A stretch of DNA of 64,000 nucleotides from Phytoseiulus persimilis (lineage: Eukaryota > Arthropoda > Arachnida > Mesostigmata > Phytoseiidae): NCBI GenBank assembly GCA_037576195.1, contig CM075101.1, forward strand, positions 28,830,001 through 28,894,000, given 5' to 3'. The notes below the pieces were generated by a model. It was not told where the DNA came from, did not search any database, and worked only from the letters and a program-made list of their open reading frames with translations. Of this stretch, positions 1 through 12,353 are shown in pieces. The position numbers and the translations under genes were made by a program. The number at the start of each line of letters is the position of its first letter. The stretch's first letter is position 1.

Positions 1-908
1 ATCGCTTCCCGTACTATCGCAAGAACACGCAGCGGTGGCAAAACTCGCTACGCCATAACCTGTCGTTCAACGACTGCTTCATCAAGATTCCTCGACGACC
101 CGACCGGCCCGGAAAGGGCTCCTACTGGGCTCTGCATCCTTCGTGTGGTGATATGTTCGAAAATGGTAGCTTTCTGAGACGCCGGAAGCGATTCAAACTG
201 CCACGCCACGTCAAAGACGCGACAGCTATGGCCATCGCCGAACTGAAACACTACGAAACAGTCTGCAACCAACAGAACGCCGTTCAGGAACAGGCGAAGA
301 TGCGCTTGAACGCCTTGGCGGCGGCTCCAACGCATTTGAACCCCCGTCCCTCGGTGTCTCCCCCGACCCAAACCCTTATCAGTGCACAGCCATCGCCGTC
401 GCCGTCCGCTCAGCCTTTTCAACGATCTCAAAACAAACAGTCATTCTCGATTGACAACATCATTGGCGGCGGCAATAACGGCAGCGATCGCTCGTCGAAC
501 TCAACGCCGCCCACCCCAATCGCACCGCCGGCTCAGACCGTTCCCCCGATGCCACCCCAGTTCAACCCCGCGAGCGGTGCCTACCCGCCCATGCCTCCCC
601 AGTATTCTCTGGCACAGTTGCAAGACTTCAACACGTTGCTGTCGAGATTGCCCGCGTTCCCTGGCACGCCCCTCAGTGCCTTCAACCCTGCGCTAGCTCA
701 GCAGGCACTCATGATGAGTCAACTTGCCGCGGCGGCGAACGCGGACCTTCTTCGAAAGTACGCCGAAGCCGCCGCAGTACAGGCTCACCTCTCAGCTGCC
801 GAAGATCTCTCAAGGCCGGCAAGTCAGACGAGTGAGCGGGACGAAGACGGCAACGACAACGATGACGACGATCTCGACGTTGTGTCATCCGAGGTTTTGA
901 GAAACTAG
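1..908 (+). CDS. FoxB: Forkhead box B (FoxB / fd4-fd5 class) transcription factor, 5' end missing
   Basis: A nuclear winged-helix transcription factor; FoxB proteins act in neural and segmental patterning. The frame is set by the codon beginning at base 3; bases 1-2 end an Asp codon, giving the family's D-RFPYYRKN. Residues 1-66 of the visible part (about 301) are the second half of the forkhead domain: [20 protein letters not shown] (recognition helix 3), then the wing, ending in [10 protein letters not shown]. The segments [10 protein letters not shown] and RRRKRFK match FoxB much better than other Fox classes. At about residue 148 lies FSIDNIIGG, an eh1-like motif that in Fox proteins recruits Groucho co-repressors. 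Pro/Ala-rich low-complexity sequence follows, and the C-terminus is acidic (a run of Asp/Glu before the stop TAG at 906-908). The start lies left of the window. No intron is visible, as is common for FoxB. The family call is secure; the one-to-one match to fd4 or fd5 is not. Confidence 0.93.
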   Translation, partial: RFPYYRKNTQRWQNSLRHNLSFNDCFIKIPRRPDRPGKGSYWALHPSCGDMFENGSFLRRRKRFKLPRHVKDATAMAIAELKHYETVCNQQNAVQEQAKMRLNALAAAPTHLNPRPSVSPPTQTLISAQPSPSPSAQPFQRSQNKQSFSIDNIIGGGNNGSDRSSNSTPPTPIAPPAQTVPPMPPQFNPASGAYPPMPPQYSLAQLQDFNTLLSRLPAFPGTPLSAFNPALAQQALMMSQLAAAANADLLRKYAEAAAVQAHLSAAEDLSRPASQTSERDEDGNDNDDDDLDVVSSEVLRN

Positions 909-3900
909 ATTTTTCCTCTTTTTTTTTCAAAGAAACGAGACTCAATACTTACTGAACTCAACGTGAGATGTGATAGCCAGTAGAAGGGAAGCTCCTCAAT
1001 GAAGCCGCGCCGTCTCTGTACGTGCGAGCGAGCGTCAAAGCGTGCGTGTGCGAGCGAGTTGTACATAAGCTGTGTAAAGTGTTTTAGCGAGAGAGTGTCT
1101 GGATGAAGAGAATTCATGCCGCTCCGCATTGAGGGTAGTCCAACTGTTCGACCATTCCAATGACCGTATTTATTTCTTCAATCATCGTCGATTCATGCAT
1201 CCATCTCCATCCATCGACTCATTCCTAGAAACAGAGAACTATGGATAAGTCTCATCTTTCATTGATCAAGCAACCAAAAGAAACTATTTAATCGAACGAC
1301 CGGTATTCTTAACCTCACAGACGCAGTTCCAAGAACTCGATGCATCACTATCGTTTTGAGATCGAGCTCTGTCGGTCTGCGATATGAGCTTTCCTCATTC
1401 TATTGTCCTCAATCGGAGATTCCTCATAGAAATCTGAACTCTAAATGTTTCCAATATGTACATAACAGACGTCGTAGGGGGAATCATAGAGAGTTCTACC
1501 GATAATCGAGTGTCAGGAAGCTGGATGAATGTCTCGATAGCTTGAAAATGCAGTGAACTTGGAGAAGGGACGGAATGATGAACGAAGCAACTAAACTCTA
1601 AGCCCGAAAGTCGCTGGTGGCCTTGCCGCGTAGATTTCGAAGCAATGTTCCTCTCAATAAATGTCACATAATGAAGAGAAGTGATTGAAAACAAATTTCC
1701 TATTTTTTCGCGATGAGCATGTCCGTTTATCATCATATTCTCGAGTCCAACTCGATATGAAATTGTGGAGTAGAGTCGCTTGGAAACTAGATAGGTTCAG
1801 TGCACCAGCACTCCTCCTCGTCAACTGAAAAATCGCAAAGTCCCGGAATAGAACGGAGGTCGCAATAAAATTATCATTCCAACTTTCACGGGAGCTGAAC
1901 AATCCATCAATCTCAGAACGTGAATGATGACACTGCGTCAGGATGAAATGATCATCAACGCAGCGAGTCCTAGGGAGGATTGCACTGCGGCCTTCATTTA
2001 TGAGTCAAGATGCAAAGGAGTTGATGGTCAGCTCGACTGCATTTGGCACCATAAGCACAACTCCGACTCGACGTACATTTCCGGTAGATAGCTTGGCGGC
2101 CGACGACAGCAGTTGGCTGACGATTCGTACGAATGCGGTGAGGCTGGTTCACCGGCCGTCACTTAGCCACGTAAATCGTGGCCACACCTTTCCTAAGATG
2201 TCATTCGTGTCACTGGAATGATTTGGCTATTTGTGTGATATCACGGTACTGAGGAGTTGAAAAGCCACGCTGTCAGTGGGAGCAGAACGAATCAATCTTC
2301 AAAAACATGATTCTCCGTCATCTTCCGATCGTGCCTTAGGCTCTTGATATCTTGGAGGGAGCAACTTTTAATTTCCGACGCTTCGAATCAGTCTCAGTGC
2401 GTCACACATGACAATGAACACCAATTCGAAATTCCTTCAACACGATCGGCATGTGCGAAATGCGTCGGAGGAGACAAGCATTCTCGTTGTTGTCGCCGTC
2501 CCTGTGAGTGAGGCGAGTACCTCGCGAGGTGTTTCAAGTAATGAATCAGGATTTGGCATTGAAATCCCAACACGTCTTCTAATCGTGTTACACATACCTC
2601 AGCGGAGTAGAGAAGAAGAAGAAGGAAAGGAGCGACAGGTGATTCTCGAAGGATTAGTCAGAACAAAATATTTGACCACATTAGCAGCGTTCAGTTGTGT
2701 GCCAGTTATTTACAATGTTGAAAATTCTTCATTTCCCTCACCCTGAGTCAATATATCTGCTGTCTGGGCATGGCAGTATCAGCGTAGCAATTCTTTGCAT
2801 CTTCTTTCCCCGATCTATACCGCGCAGATGTGGGTTTTTCACTGCTTTTACTCAAGAACTCGAGCTTGCACGCTGGATACGAACGTTCGATAAAAAAAAT
2901 TGAGATTCTCATGAAAGATCCGTTCTTTCATCCAGCGGCTGTGTGTGGTATATTAGTGCGGCGGGATCCGACACATTATTTTGGACTTCTAGGCCCACGC
3001 AGAGAGCGCCGAGCTAAAAGGCAAGAGGCAATTTTTCTTCGATACAAATCGAATGCTAATATTGATACTTGACCTTTTTTGGAAATTTCCAATTTGCGGC
3101 GAGTGGCACTCTCAGCGCGAGGAGCGTAATTGTTGAAAACACATAACTTCCCGAATGGCAGTGAGAACCTATCCACGACTTGGGACGGTGCTGCGGACCC
3201 TCTTTTCAGGAACGATTTTGCTCACTCCGCTGCACGCGAATCTGTGGAGGTGATGGGAACGCGCTCCAGGATAAGATATTAAGGAGTGCATCCCCCGAAA
3301 GGGACGAAATCTCTGAGAGACGGAGTAGTTTTGCAACCACCGCCGAAATCAGGAATCCTGAGGAGATGTTGAGATATTTTCTGTCTTGGCGAAGATGGGA
3401 TCCTGCGAGAAAGCAGTTCCCGGAGTTCGCTGAATTTCTTCACGGTTGTTCCATTTTTCCATAGGAAACGAATCATAACTGCTGCATTCCTGGATGTTTC
3501 TGGCCGGCAATATAAATTTGAACGGATCAGTGCAAAACCTGCTGTATAGCAGGAGGAAAAACAGAAAAACGTTCCATTCCGTGTTTGAACGAAAAAACCG
3601 CCGTTGATATGTATTCAGCAAACAGCGAGAGCTGGCTGATGATGATCCGAGACGAAATACACGGAGCTTCTATTTATCTCTGAAATACTATTGCTGGCTT
3701 GGTGCTGATACACAGACAAACACGAGCAGAGCACTTCAATGTCACAGAAGCGCCAGAAAAGACACCCGTATTGATTTACACCACATCGCTTTTTCCAACG
3801 GAGCTAGGGAGAAGATGCATCGGCGAAAAGGGCTCGGGTGACAAGACTGCGCCGTCATTCACGGGAATACTCGAGATCTGTGTCGACCGCTAGATGGAAA

Positions 3901-6900
3901 ATGGCGATTGAAATTTGATTTCGACTGGTGGCGAGGATATTGCAACGCATGCAATTCGTGACGGGAAGCGATTCGGATCAGATTCCGCCGCGTACCTTGC
4001 TGGGATTCGTTTTCCAATGTGAGCTGATCTTGCAAACCGTAAATTGTTATTGATCTCTGGAGCAGATTCTTATTTGCGGACGATGATATTTGGCATGCAT
4101 GTGTGAAGTGAGCAGAACGCAGTTTCAGGCTTTATGGGCTATCGTGGAACGTGACTGATTAGACGCCGGAGTCGTGTGTACAGAAACGAATGGATTTATG
4201 TCACGTCGAGCCTGGCAGAGTTTGGTTTTGCCTGATGCACATGTCAGCCGAAGCAAGAATGGTTGTTTTTCCAGACTGATGAGGGAGCTCACCTCTTTGT
4301 GCTTCGGCAGCAAATGTTGAACTTGCAACGACTTCGAGGGTTCAACAAACCAATGCTTCAGCGGCAACCAGGGAAAGGAGCACCAGCAGAAGCCTTCAAT
4401 GGACTATTGTCAGATGTCGTGGACAGAAAATTGGACAGAGGTCCGTGTGCGTCGCTCTAATGAAAGCTGTCGTCACAAACGAACACAACAAAAGGCGACG
4501 CAATTTTTGACGAACTCGAGTGCGTTCTCGTCTTTGTGCTCGCCTCTATCGTGGATACAACTGCTTGGAATGATCCATCCCAGCCAGTAGCGGAAGCGGT
4601 GGCGAGGAGACTCCTCCCCGGCTCCTCTTCTAGCTTAGTGTTTATTCCAGCTTCGTCTATTGCGCTTCTGGTGTCGAGGGATCACTTCATATCGGTTGAT
4701 TGCATTGAATCAATTTGTTCTGAGACGCGTACCGGTTGCTGGAAAATGAGTTTGCTTGATTTCCGGAAGAAAATGGCCGAGCCCGCGGTTTTCGATGGTG
4801 CGTCTCATCCACAGTTACCCGACATTGACCCCGAGGCGATGCGTGTACATGATAGGCAGAGAGCACACGCCTTCGAGTCAATGAACCGAATTCCTTAATC
4901 GACCCACCGCCCCCAACTGGCCGAAGCCCCGCCGCAAGCTGAGTCCCAGGATGCTTAGAGCCGGTGTCGCGGTCGCCTGATTAGAAAAGGGGTAAAAATA
5001 TCCTAGGAACTGTCAGACAACGTGTTTTCATCACTGAACACGGCATTTTTTGTCCGCAGCTTATTTTCGAAACGGCGGTTCACGGGCATTGTGAACAACA
5101 CTGATTCAGGATGAGGATCGTTCAAAATTCATGACCTCTCGCTTGATCACGTCAACGAGGGCTCTGCATGTGGAGACATCTTTCCAATCGATGCAGACGC
5201 AGCATAAGCTCGTGTTCGCGCCGATGTGGACAACGCTCGCTTGCGGATATTCTCTGTTCAAATCGAGCCAGGAATTCACTCATTTTATCAACATCAAGGG
5301 ATGAGGAAACCGCATCAGGACATTTTCGACGCGAGTCGAGAGTGTTTTTTCGCATGATTCTCGGATTTCTCACGCTTGGTCTTCTCCCGAGTTCTCTGCA
5401 GTGCCAGAATCAAGATCCCGTGATAGCGACAACAAATATCATATGCAATCTTATCGCATAAATTGGACGTTCCAAACCGTTGAAAATGGGATATTAGCCG
5501 GGGATATATAATTGGTGTTTAGCTGAACATTTGGCATCGTAGTCAACACGCGAAGCTGCAACGAACAGTCCTTGCCGTGATGCTGATTTGGGGCGGCGGA
5601 ATGGCATCTTTCTTTCCAGCTTCTGCGCCGTTCACAATATTGCTTCTTATTCTGAAAGACAAAAAAGAAGTTACGGATGGTGGATCTCGGCAAATATTTC
5701 CTTTTTGTGCCCAGCTAGCTTCCTTCGAACTACAATATTGCCGCTGGCTTGGGACATTGTCTTCAGAACAATCTACAGATGCTTCAGTGAGTTTACTACA
5801 TTCAGAACGAACAGAAGCAACTTCGGCAAAAGTTTCCCCGCGTCCGCGGCGCGGCGGTACCGTCTATCAAAGCGGCGACTCCTCCGAGGTAAAGATCCTC
5901 TTCGTTTGTTGTTTCGAGTTCTGGCATGCTAGTGAGTCTTCTGAACTCTGCTCCGGAAAATGTGTGAGATCCCTCTGAGAACGTTAGGTAGCGCGTTTAC
6001 ATCATTAGAATTTCCTCTTCTCTTCCGCTCTATGTCGGGCGTGTGAGGACCACTCCGTCAATCGTTGAAGTCGTTGGTGAAGAGGTGTTTGGCTGCCGCA
6101 TTTACTTACGTCTGCTGTCCTGTAGCATTTTGAGCTCGGTGAGTTCATCTCGTAGGCTTGTGTGTGGTCCGCCCGTATCGCTACGGCCAGGCTTCCCCAC
6201 TGAGCAGGATCCTTGTCATTATGAGCTACGTGCATCTGCTCCAGCATAAGTGTCGGCTACTGTCGACTGCAGCGGCTACTAAGAACATGACAACCTGGAC
6301 CATGACAGACAGCCTCCATGCTCAGCTTTTACTGAAGCAGCTCTGAAGATGTTCCCGAACTTCCTCATGCCGTGCGAACCGGAGCCGGATCGGTAACCGA
6401 CATCAAACGACTGAGCTCCCGAAGGCCAGCGCTAGACAACGTTGCATTGAGTTCTCGCTGCTGCTGGCTAGCTCAGTCCAAGTGGCATTCAAGAGAGTAA
6501 TCGGGACGAATCGGCGTTGGTAGTGATTACCAGGTACCAGAGGAGAGTCGGGGAGGACACTACAACAGTATCAGCAACTGACCGTGCGAATGATCGTTCG
6601 TCAAGCGCTTTGGGCATCCAAAGACCGTACTTCACTCCAACGACAATTAAGAACAGCTGTAGACGGAGCTGTTTCGGATGGGATTGGCCCGAAATGTTTT
6701 GATTTAGCTGTCAGCGGATATTTCAGTCATTCAGTTGGGAACGCAGTTCATCCGCACGTCGGACCGACAATCATGAAAGTAACAACAAACGTACGAGCGA
6801 AGGAACGGCGAAGAACGACGAGCACCCGCCACAGATCCATTGTAATCCGACAAGCTGCTATTGTTGAGTCTTGAGAGACATGGTGACACTCATTGTCGGA

Positions 6901-9900
6901 GCCGGAGTCCCTCCTGGCTTATCTACCTACTCACCAACTACCGACCGAAAGGCACATGAGGCAGAAAGGCTCATTCGCGAGACTGTGATCCGAACGGGCA
7001 TTGGAGAGCAGCGTTGTTTACAGCTCATCTGAGCTTCTTCCTGACCGGCTTTCGTGGAATCACTCAACAGAACAACTCCGTTTATGACTTATGATCTTCA
7101 ACTGAGAAGGACAATACGGACTTCTGTGAACGCATTGATCTCGGCAGCCGTGAGCGCAGCACAAGCCTAGCTTGTAAACGCCCTTGTCGGCTTTCGCCAC
7201 AGTCGCATGTTCGCGAACCAAGTTCGCAATAAACACTCGGGAGAGTGTGTTAACTGAACGACATTGTGAACGGGCACAGAACACAAAATACGGGGGGTCT
7301 CTGTCAAGACAATAGCTCCGCTCTAGGTGCAAATTTGACCGACGGAGCCTCCTTTCGAGCATATGGACTTCAGGCAGGCGTTCAAGGAACTGCTCCGTCG
7401 GTCTGAGATCAAGGCTCCGAACTCGAGTCGCTCGTTCGCGGCGAAATTTTCTCGTAACACCTCGGATCCATCATTGAATATGACTGGTACTCCGCTAGTA
7501 CAGCCGCGCGCGATGATGACAAGAGTCTCTGAAGGCTTCTCAAGAGGTCAGCGGTGTCTGAAAAAAAGTGGCTAGGTGGGTCCCGATCTCGACTCTATAC
7601 TGTGACATTCGATCCGCGGAGAGTAGCCTGGAAACCTGTCCGAATCCCAATGGATTTCTCGTTTGATCCTCGAACCTGAGAGGTTATGCTGGATGCGTCG
7701 TCCTGAATAGCCATAGATCATATCAAAAGGATACAATTCCACCTGAGCCGCGTCTCTTCAGTGAGTCGTTGGCAGCCGTCACAATCAGGAAGAGCTCGAA
7801 ACGCTCGTTGAGCTGGATTTCCTCCGATAGGATCAGCGCATCAGGGTTGAAGTTTGTTCAACACTCTTCGGAGCTGGAATTGGAGGGACATCAAAGCTCC
7901 AGCACTTAGGTTGTTGACTCTGGAGGCAGTTTGTTTGAGAGCGACACCAACAACGGTGGCGTCCTCTCAATGGAAGAGATGTCCGTTCGGGAGAGTTGTT
8001 TGTCGCTTATGGAATTGCTTGTGTATTTGTGCAGCTTTCCGCCATGTCACGGAAACTGAGGCATTTGTATCAGAATTGTGGTCGCAGCAGCAACACTATC
8101 GGCACGGACCTCATACCTAGCCATTCCTGCCGGCGGTACATTTTCAACTAGACTGCGTCTCTTTTGAAAGTTCATGAAGATTTAGAGGCAATGAAATTAA
8201 TCGGAGCTTCTCGGAGCGCTCTGTTGGGTACTCCTTAAGAGATGTAGGCAGGTAAAGCGAACGACTTGCTCTACCTGTCCGTCCCTCCATCCGTTAGTCT
8301 GTGAGTCTTTCCTCCTCGGTCGGTCGCCGTTAAACGCCGCTCGACGTGTTACTACGCCATCTGAACAGATTCCGCCGACTATGGCGGCTTGTGGCTCAAA
8401 GTGCACAAGACCCGCAAGAAGAAACATTAATCTAAGCTCTCTGAAGAAGGAGGTTGTACCTGCTTGGCAATGCCGGCTTCGCCGCCGCCGCCGTCGTCGA
8501 TGCCTGCCCGGCTGCCTATTCGCCGCGAATCCGACTGTGAAGCTGGCAGTGAATTGCGTGAGGGCCGATTCGAGCGACAATCCCCAAGAATTCGTCCCAT
8601 TAAACCCTCTTGCCGAGTTCTAAGGGTTCCAGCTTCGCCACATCGCATGAAGACGTTGTTGGTGTGCTCCATTCACGAAGATCCAATTGTTTTCCCATCC
8701 GTGTTCCGGAATCCACCCTCAACGAATTCGGACAGCGTCGAAAAACTGCACCAAGCCGTTCTCAAATCGTGGATACGTGCCTTCGAGTTGTCTTCCTTCC
8801 GACGCCAGGTGGCGCGAATAAGAACATGGAAGGATCTCCGAACCCTGGCAACCGCGGAGAACCGAGTGGTCAACGCGACATGTAGCACGAGAGCGCATTT
8901 GCATGGTACACTACAGCCATAGTTACGCTGCCTCGGACGTTGGGATAGGCGTTAGCCGTTGGTTCAGCTTGGATCCCTGTCGCTGACGCTCGGGTACTCA
9001 GTCCGGGAACACTGCCCATGATTCTCTTTGCTTGCAGCCGGATGCGGACGGAGGGCAGACGAAATAATCAAGATCTATCGATGTATTCTTGGGGAGGCCG
9101 GAGAAAGCGGTTGATCCACTCAAAATCTGGGACTCAACATTTCTTGCACAGTCATATCTAGTTCTAGCTCATTCTCATGGCTCTCAAAAATTTCACACAT
9201 CGGATCGACTTTCAGATCATCGGTCGGCCTCCCTTGGCGTTCTTCCCAGCCACCGTGCCCACTCCCTAACGGATTTCCCACAAAGTCGCTCTTCGGGCTG
9301 AGGTCTACGAGAGTTTGCGGGATCTTGTTGACTTCGTCGAAGCATATGTGAACACAATAGCCAAGTCCGCCTACACAAGCTGCAGGACGCTAGCGACCGA
9401 CCTACCTATGACTCTTTCTGACTGGTTAGCTAGCCAAGACGCTGGATAGCGAGGTAGTCGGTAACGATTATCGAGAAGGGGCGTGTTGACGTTTTGATTT
9501 CTCTGAACTATCCACTCTCCAACCGCGGTCCCAGCGAAAGCGCCGACCAGGGGGCTGATTCTCTCCGAGACTCCCGAAACACTCAGCTGAGCCGAAGAAT
9601 CGTCTTCATCCCCATCGTTTTCTCGGGTTGTGCCCAATGCTAACACGATTTGACACACACGTACACTCGGCGTGGCTCGTTCCTGGCGTTTCGTGGGGAC
9701 GTCGCGTTCGGGAGCGGGAAGACCAAAGTGGCACGACGAATTCGAACACGATACCAGTCGCGAACCCATCGGCTCAGACTGGAAACCTGCGTCCAACCGT
9801 TTACACGTAGGTTCTTGGGGACCCTACCCTGGTGAACCGAATCGCGGAGTTCAGCGGCTGTCACGAGTATCGTGTCGCCCTAGCGACACAACCCGCGTTC

Positions 9901-9937
9901 GTTCATTCAGTCTTCTTCCTTGTCTTTTTCTCTCCAG

Positions 9938-10038
9938 CGACCGAAGTTTCCATGTTAGAATGTAATCCACATGAAATCGGTTGCTTTTTGAAACGAAAGA
10001 CTGCGGCCGGTTGCGTCCTCCCTCCCGCGATTCCCTGA
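9938..10038 (+). CDS. Candidate terminal exon, unknown gene
   Basis: A very strong acceptor precedes it: about 25 mostly pyrimidine bases ending in CTCCAG at 9937. The frame entering with two bases (CG) then reads TEVSMLECNPHEIGCFLKRK and continues to TGA at 10038; the other two frames stop within a few codons. A possible donor GTAGGT lies near 9800 and is phase-compatible in one frame. No domain is recognised. It may equally be a chance open frame behind a pyrimidine tract. Confidence 0.22.
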
Positions 10039-10961
10039 GTCTCGGCGGACACCATCGGCAAAACGAATCGGCTCGAGAGAGCCTTCTGTGGGGCATTCCA
10101 TTGCGAAACTGCCCAAAGTCGTCTGTTGAAAACGATCTCATGGCGAAAACTGTAAGCACGAGCGAGGAGTGCGCCTACGACCTATTCCCAGTCCCAGAGA
10201 GCGAAATCTGCGCCGAACGAAAGCCCACACTTTGAGAAGAGACGTTCCGACGACAGCTCCGTGCTGTGTCTGCACCGGCCCACGCCTCATTGTTGAGCGT
10301 GTACTCGAGAACTTCGTAAAGCGCAGAGACTCCAACCGTGACGGGTCGAATGTTGACTTTGTGCCCAAAAGGTAGAAGCCAACGAACTGAAGGGCGTGGA
10401 TTTCAGACACCTGTGGACGAACGACCCGTTCTCGGAAGTTCATTCTACGTATTGTCGTCATTTGCTCTAGCGAGAACGAAACACAGAAAGCAAATTCGAT
10501 CATGAGAGACGTTAACCGCCTTTCTTTTGTTACGTTCGAGCTCGACAACACACATGAGGGTTTCGAGAAGCGCGGGAACGGTCTCGAACAGCAGCAACTG
10601 ACATTCGGGACGTTCGCCCATTAGAAGTTTGATCACCCTAACGCCCTCCCCACCTCAGTCGTTGCTCCGCCACTTCTGTACGGAGTCATCGGCGTCGATA
10701 TGCGAGTTCGCATTGGAACATTTTCTGAACACTTCGGGTCAATATCTTACGTTGTCGTTGTCAGTCGTTTGAGTTGCGCTCTTGATCTTTTGAGGCTGGC
10801 TGCGACTGCGAAACGAGCTCTCCCAGAGCGGCTCAGCGATGGTTCTTCTGTTCAACGTGCAAAAGCCCACTCGAAACAGACCGAAGCAAATCATCGTCGA
10901 TTGCGTGGCGCCGACGAGCTGGAGAAGGTGATAAGAATACATCACCCAGACAAGCTCCAGT

Positions 10962-10977
10962 CACACACACACACACA
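10962..10977 (+). repeat. (CA)8 microsatellite
   Basis: Eight uninterrupted CA units. Confidence 0.9.
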
Positions 10978-11070
10978 ACACGGACATCGAGAGATCTATA
11001 CCTCTGAGTACAAAGCACCTCTCTGAGGATTCTCCTCACTTCTCTTTCAAAGGAACAACCGCCAAACGCC

Positions 11071-11322
11071 TCAGTCCGATCCACAGGGTGAGCAGAAATA
11101 GCGCGAGAAGCAGAGCTGTCGTGAAAAAGCGATTTCCTGGTGGAAACATGGCCTCAAGCCGACATCTGGATTCAGTCCATCAGTCCTCAGACGGCGCACC
11201 GGGTTTTCCGGCGTCGAGAAGAGTGGAACAGTCGGAATCCCGATACCATACGCAGCATGGCTCGACCAGGGAACGGGGCCGGTCATCGATCGATACATAG
11301 ATCCAACGCTTGAGTTGATCAT
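11071..11322 (-). CDS. Candidate terminal exon on the minus strand, paired with 11875-12089
   Basis: On the minus strand an acceptor of moderate quality (tract TTTGTGTTCACAG) ends just above 11322. A frame entering with two bases runs open to the TGA at 11071-11073 and contains INSSVGSMYRSMTGPVPW. Joined to the GTGAGT donor of the exon at 11875-12089, the phases agree (1 nt + 2 nt). A second frame of the same stretch, with an Arg/Cys-rich sequence, is also open, so the frame is not settled. No family is recognised. Confidence 0.18.
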   Translation of the reverse strand: MINSSVGSMYRSMTGPVPWSSHAAYGIGIPTVPLFSTPENPVRRLRTDGLNPDVGLRPCFHQEIAFSRQLCFSRYFCSPCGSD

Positions 11323-11874
11323 TAATCCTGTGAACACAAATATTGCTTCTCGGGTCTGAATGATTCGACGTTTTTGTTTCGGCTTCATTTGCGCTGACCG
11401 CTTCGCTCTTGTGGCTCGCGTCTTGGTGCATGCGCTCTTCAGTGATGGCCGAGAACGAGTGAAATAGGGAGCGAGCTGCGCCGCCGAACCAGAGGACAAT
11501 GAACAACGATGATGCAGCCGGTAAATACAAGGGTATCATATCGGCTAATATTTATGGGTTTTATTGAGCCTAATAAAGACGCTAATCACTTCCAACTCTT
11601 GGGTAACTCTCGCCAATCGTAGGGAGAGCGGCGGCCGTGGCAACGGCGGCAAGTGAATTTACGTTACGCGTTGCCGTTCGTCTCGCCGCGGAACTTGTGA
11701 CCTCCCGCATCGGGTAGCTACCAAACTGGCATACACGCATGATTCTATAATTTTTTGATACCTTCTTTATTGAGTTCGATCGCTAAATACGGTTGGAAGC
11801 ATTCCCGGTGCTACACCCGGAATTCGGAGTTCTGCGTCTAGATCAGTGAAACCGAAACGGAACTGTCTACTCAC

Positions 11875-12089
11875 GCGCAGGACGCTGCTGAACCTTGATG
11901 CGGAAGCGAGCAAGAACGATGACTTCTGACTCAATTTTTGGGGCACCCTGTGCTCTTGGTCGAAATAATGTCCTCTCAAGGCGACCGCGGCTCCGCGGAG
12001 TCTGTATCTCGACTTTTTGAAAGTGTCTCGCATGTTGTTTGCATTGGCAATTTAGCGCATTGGGGCGTCTATATGTTTGATGAGCGGGG
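11875..12089 (-). CDS. Candidate internal exon, minus strand
   Basis: On the minus strand a clear acceptor (CTTTTCTTCAATTGACTTCTAG) ends at 12090 and a consensus donor GTGAGT starts at 11874. The 215-nt segment between them is open in one frame for 71 codons, including APKIESEVIVLARFRIKVQQ just before the donor. A second frame is open from an ATG at 12033 and reads through the donor to a TAA inside AATAAA near 11767. I do not recognise either product. Good signals at both ends make this one of the better exon candidates in the gene-poor left part, but alignment or transcript evidence is lacking. Confidence 0.3.
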
Positions 12090-12353
12090 CTAGAAGTCAA
12101 TTGAAGAAAAGCTGAGTTTCGAGCTCCTTTGTCGGCGGCAGCCGGAGGAGTCGCCGCGGCACAGTAGCTGAGCCACTGTAACAGATTCGCAGCGGCGAGG
12201 CGGCTGCGGCGGCGACACCTCCTCAAGTCTCATGAACAGAGCTCGGATCGCACCACAACCAGCAGCTTCACCACCAATAAACTTCTGAGCGAGCTTCTGA
12301 CTTCTTTCCGAGGAAGGATCGTCGGGTTGTTTGACGAGAAGTGTCGTCGTCAT
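12090..12353 (-). CDS. Candidate coding frame, minus strand, unknown
   Basis: An ATG at 12353 in a favourable context (GAGACA before ATG) opens a frame of 87 codons starting MTTTLLVKQPDDPSSERSQK, followed by an Ala/Gly stretch and a Cys/Arg/Ser-rich end, with TAG at 12090-12092. The TAG overlaps the acceptor of the next candidate exon, so the 3' half of this frame may be intron and only the first part coding. No phase-2 donor that would fit that exon stands out. No family is recognised. Confidence 0.2.
   Translation of the reverse strand: MTTTLLVKQPDDPSSERSQKLAQKFIGGEAAGCGAIRALFMRLEEVSPPQPPRRCESVTVAQLLCRGDSSGCRRQRSSKLSFSSIDF

Larger units (their letters stand above)
909..10999. other. Gene-poor stretch downstream of FoxB
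   Basis: No gene can be named here. The first part is probably FoxB 3' UTR; the first canonical AATAAA on the plus strand is at 1656-1661, about 750 bp after the stop, which is a possible but unproven end. Many open frames of 60-150 codons occur on both strands, but they overlap in several frames, many begin only at GTG or TTG, and none shows a recognisable domain. The best exon-like signal is 9938-10038, listed separately. There is a (CA)8 microsatellite at 10962-10977. The stretch may hold enhancers of FoxB; that is inference from gene type and spacing only. Confidence 0.5.

Noticed and set aside
8427-8922. Several overlapping frames of 80-150 codons on both strands
   Set aside because: All are Arg/Ser-rich and overlap each other on both strands. 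None has a domain, good splice signals or a poly(A) signal close by.
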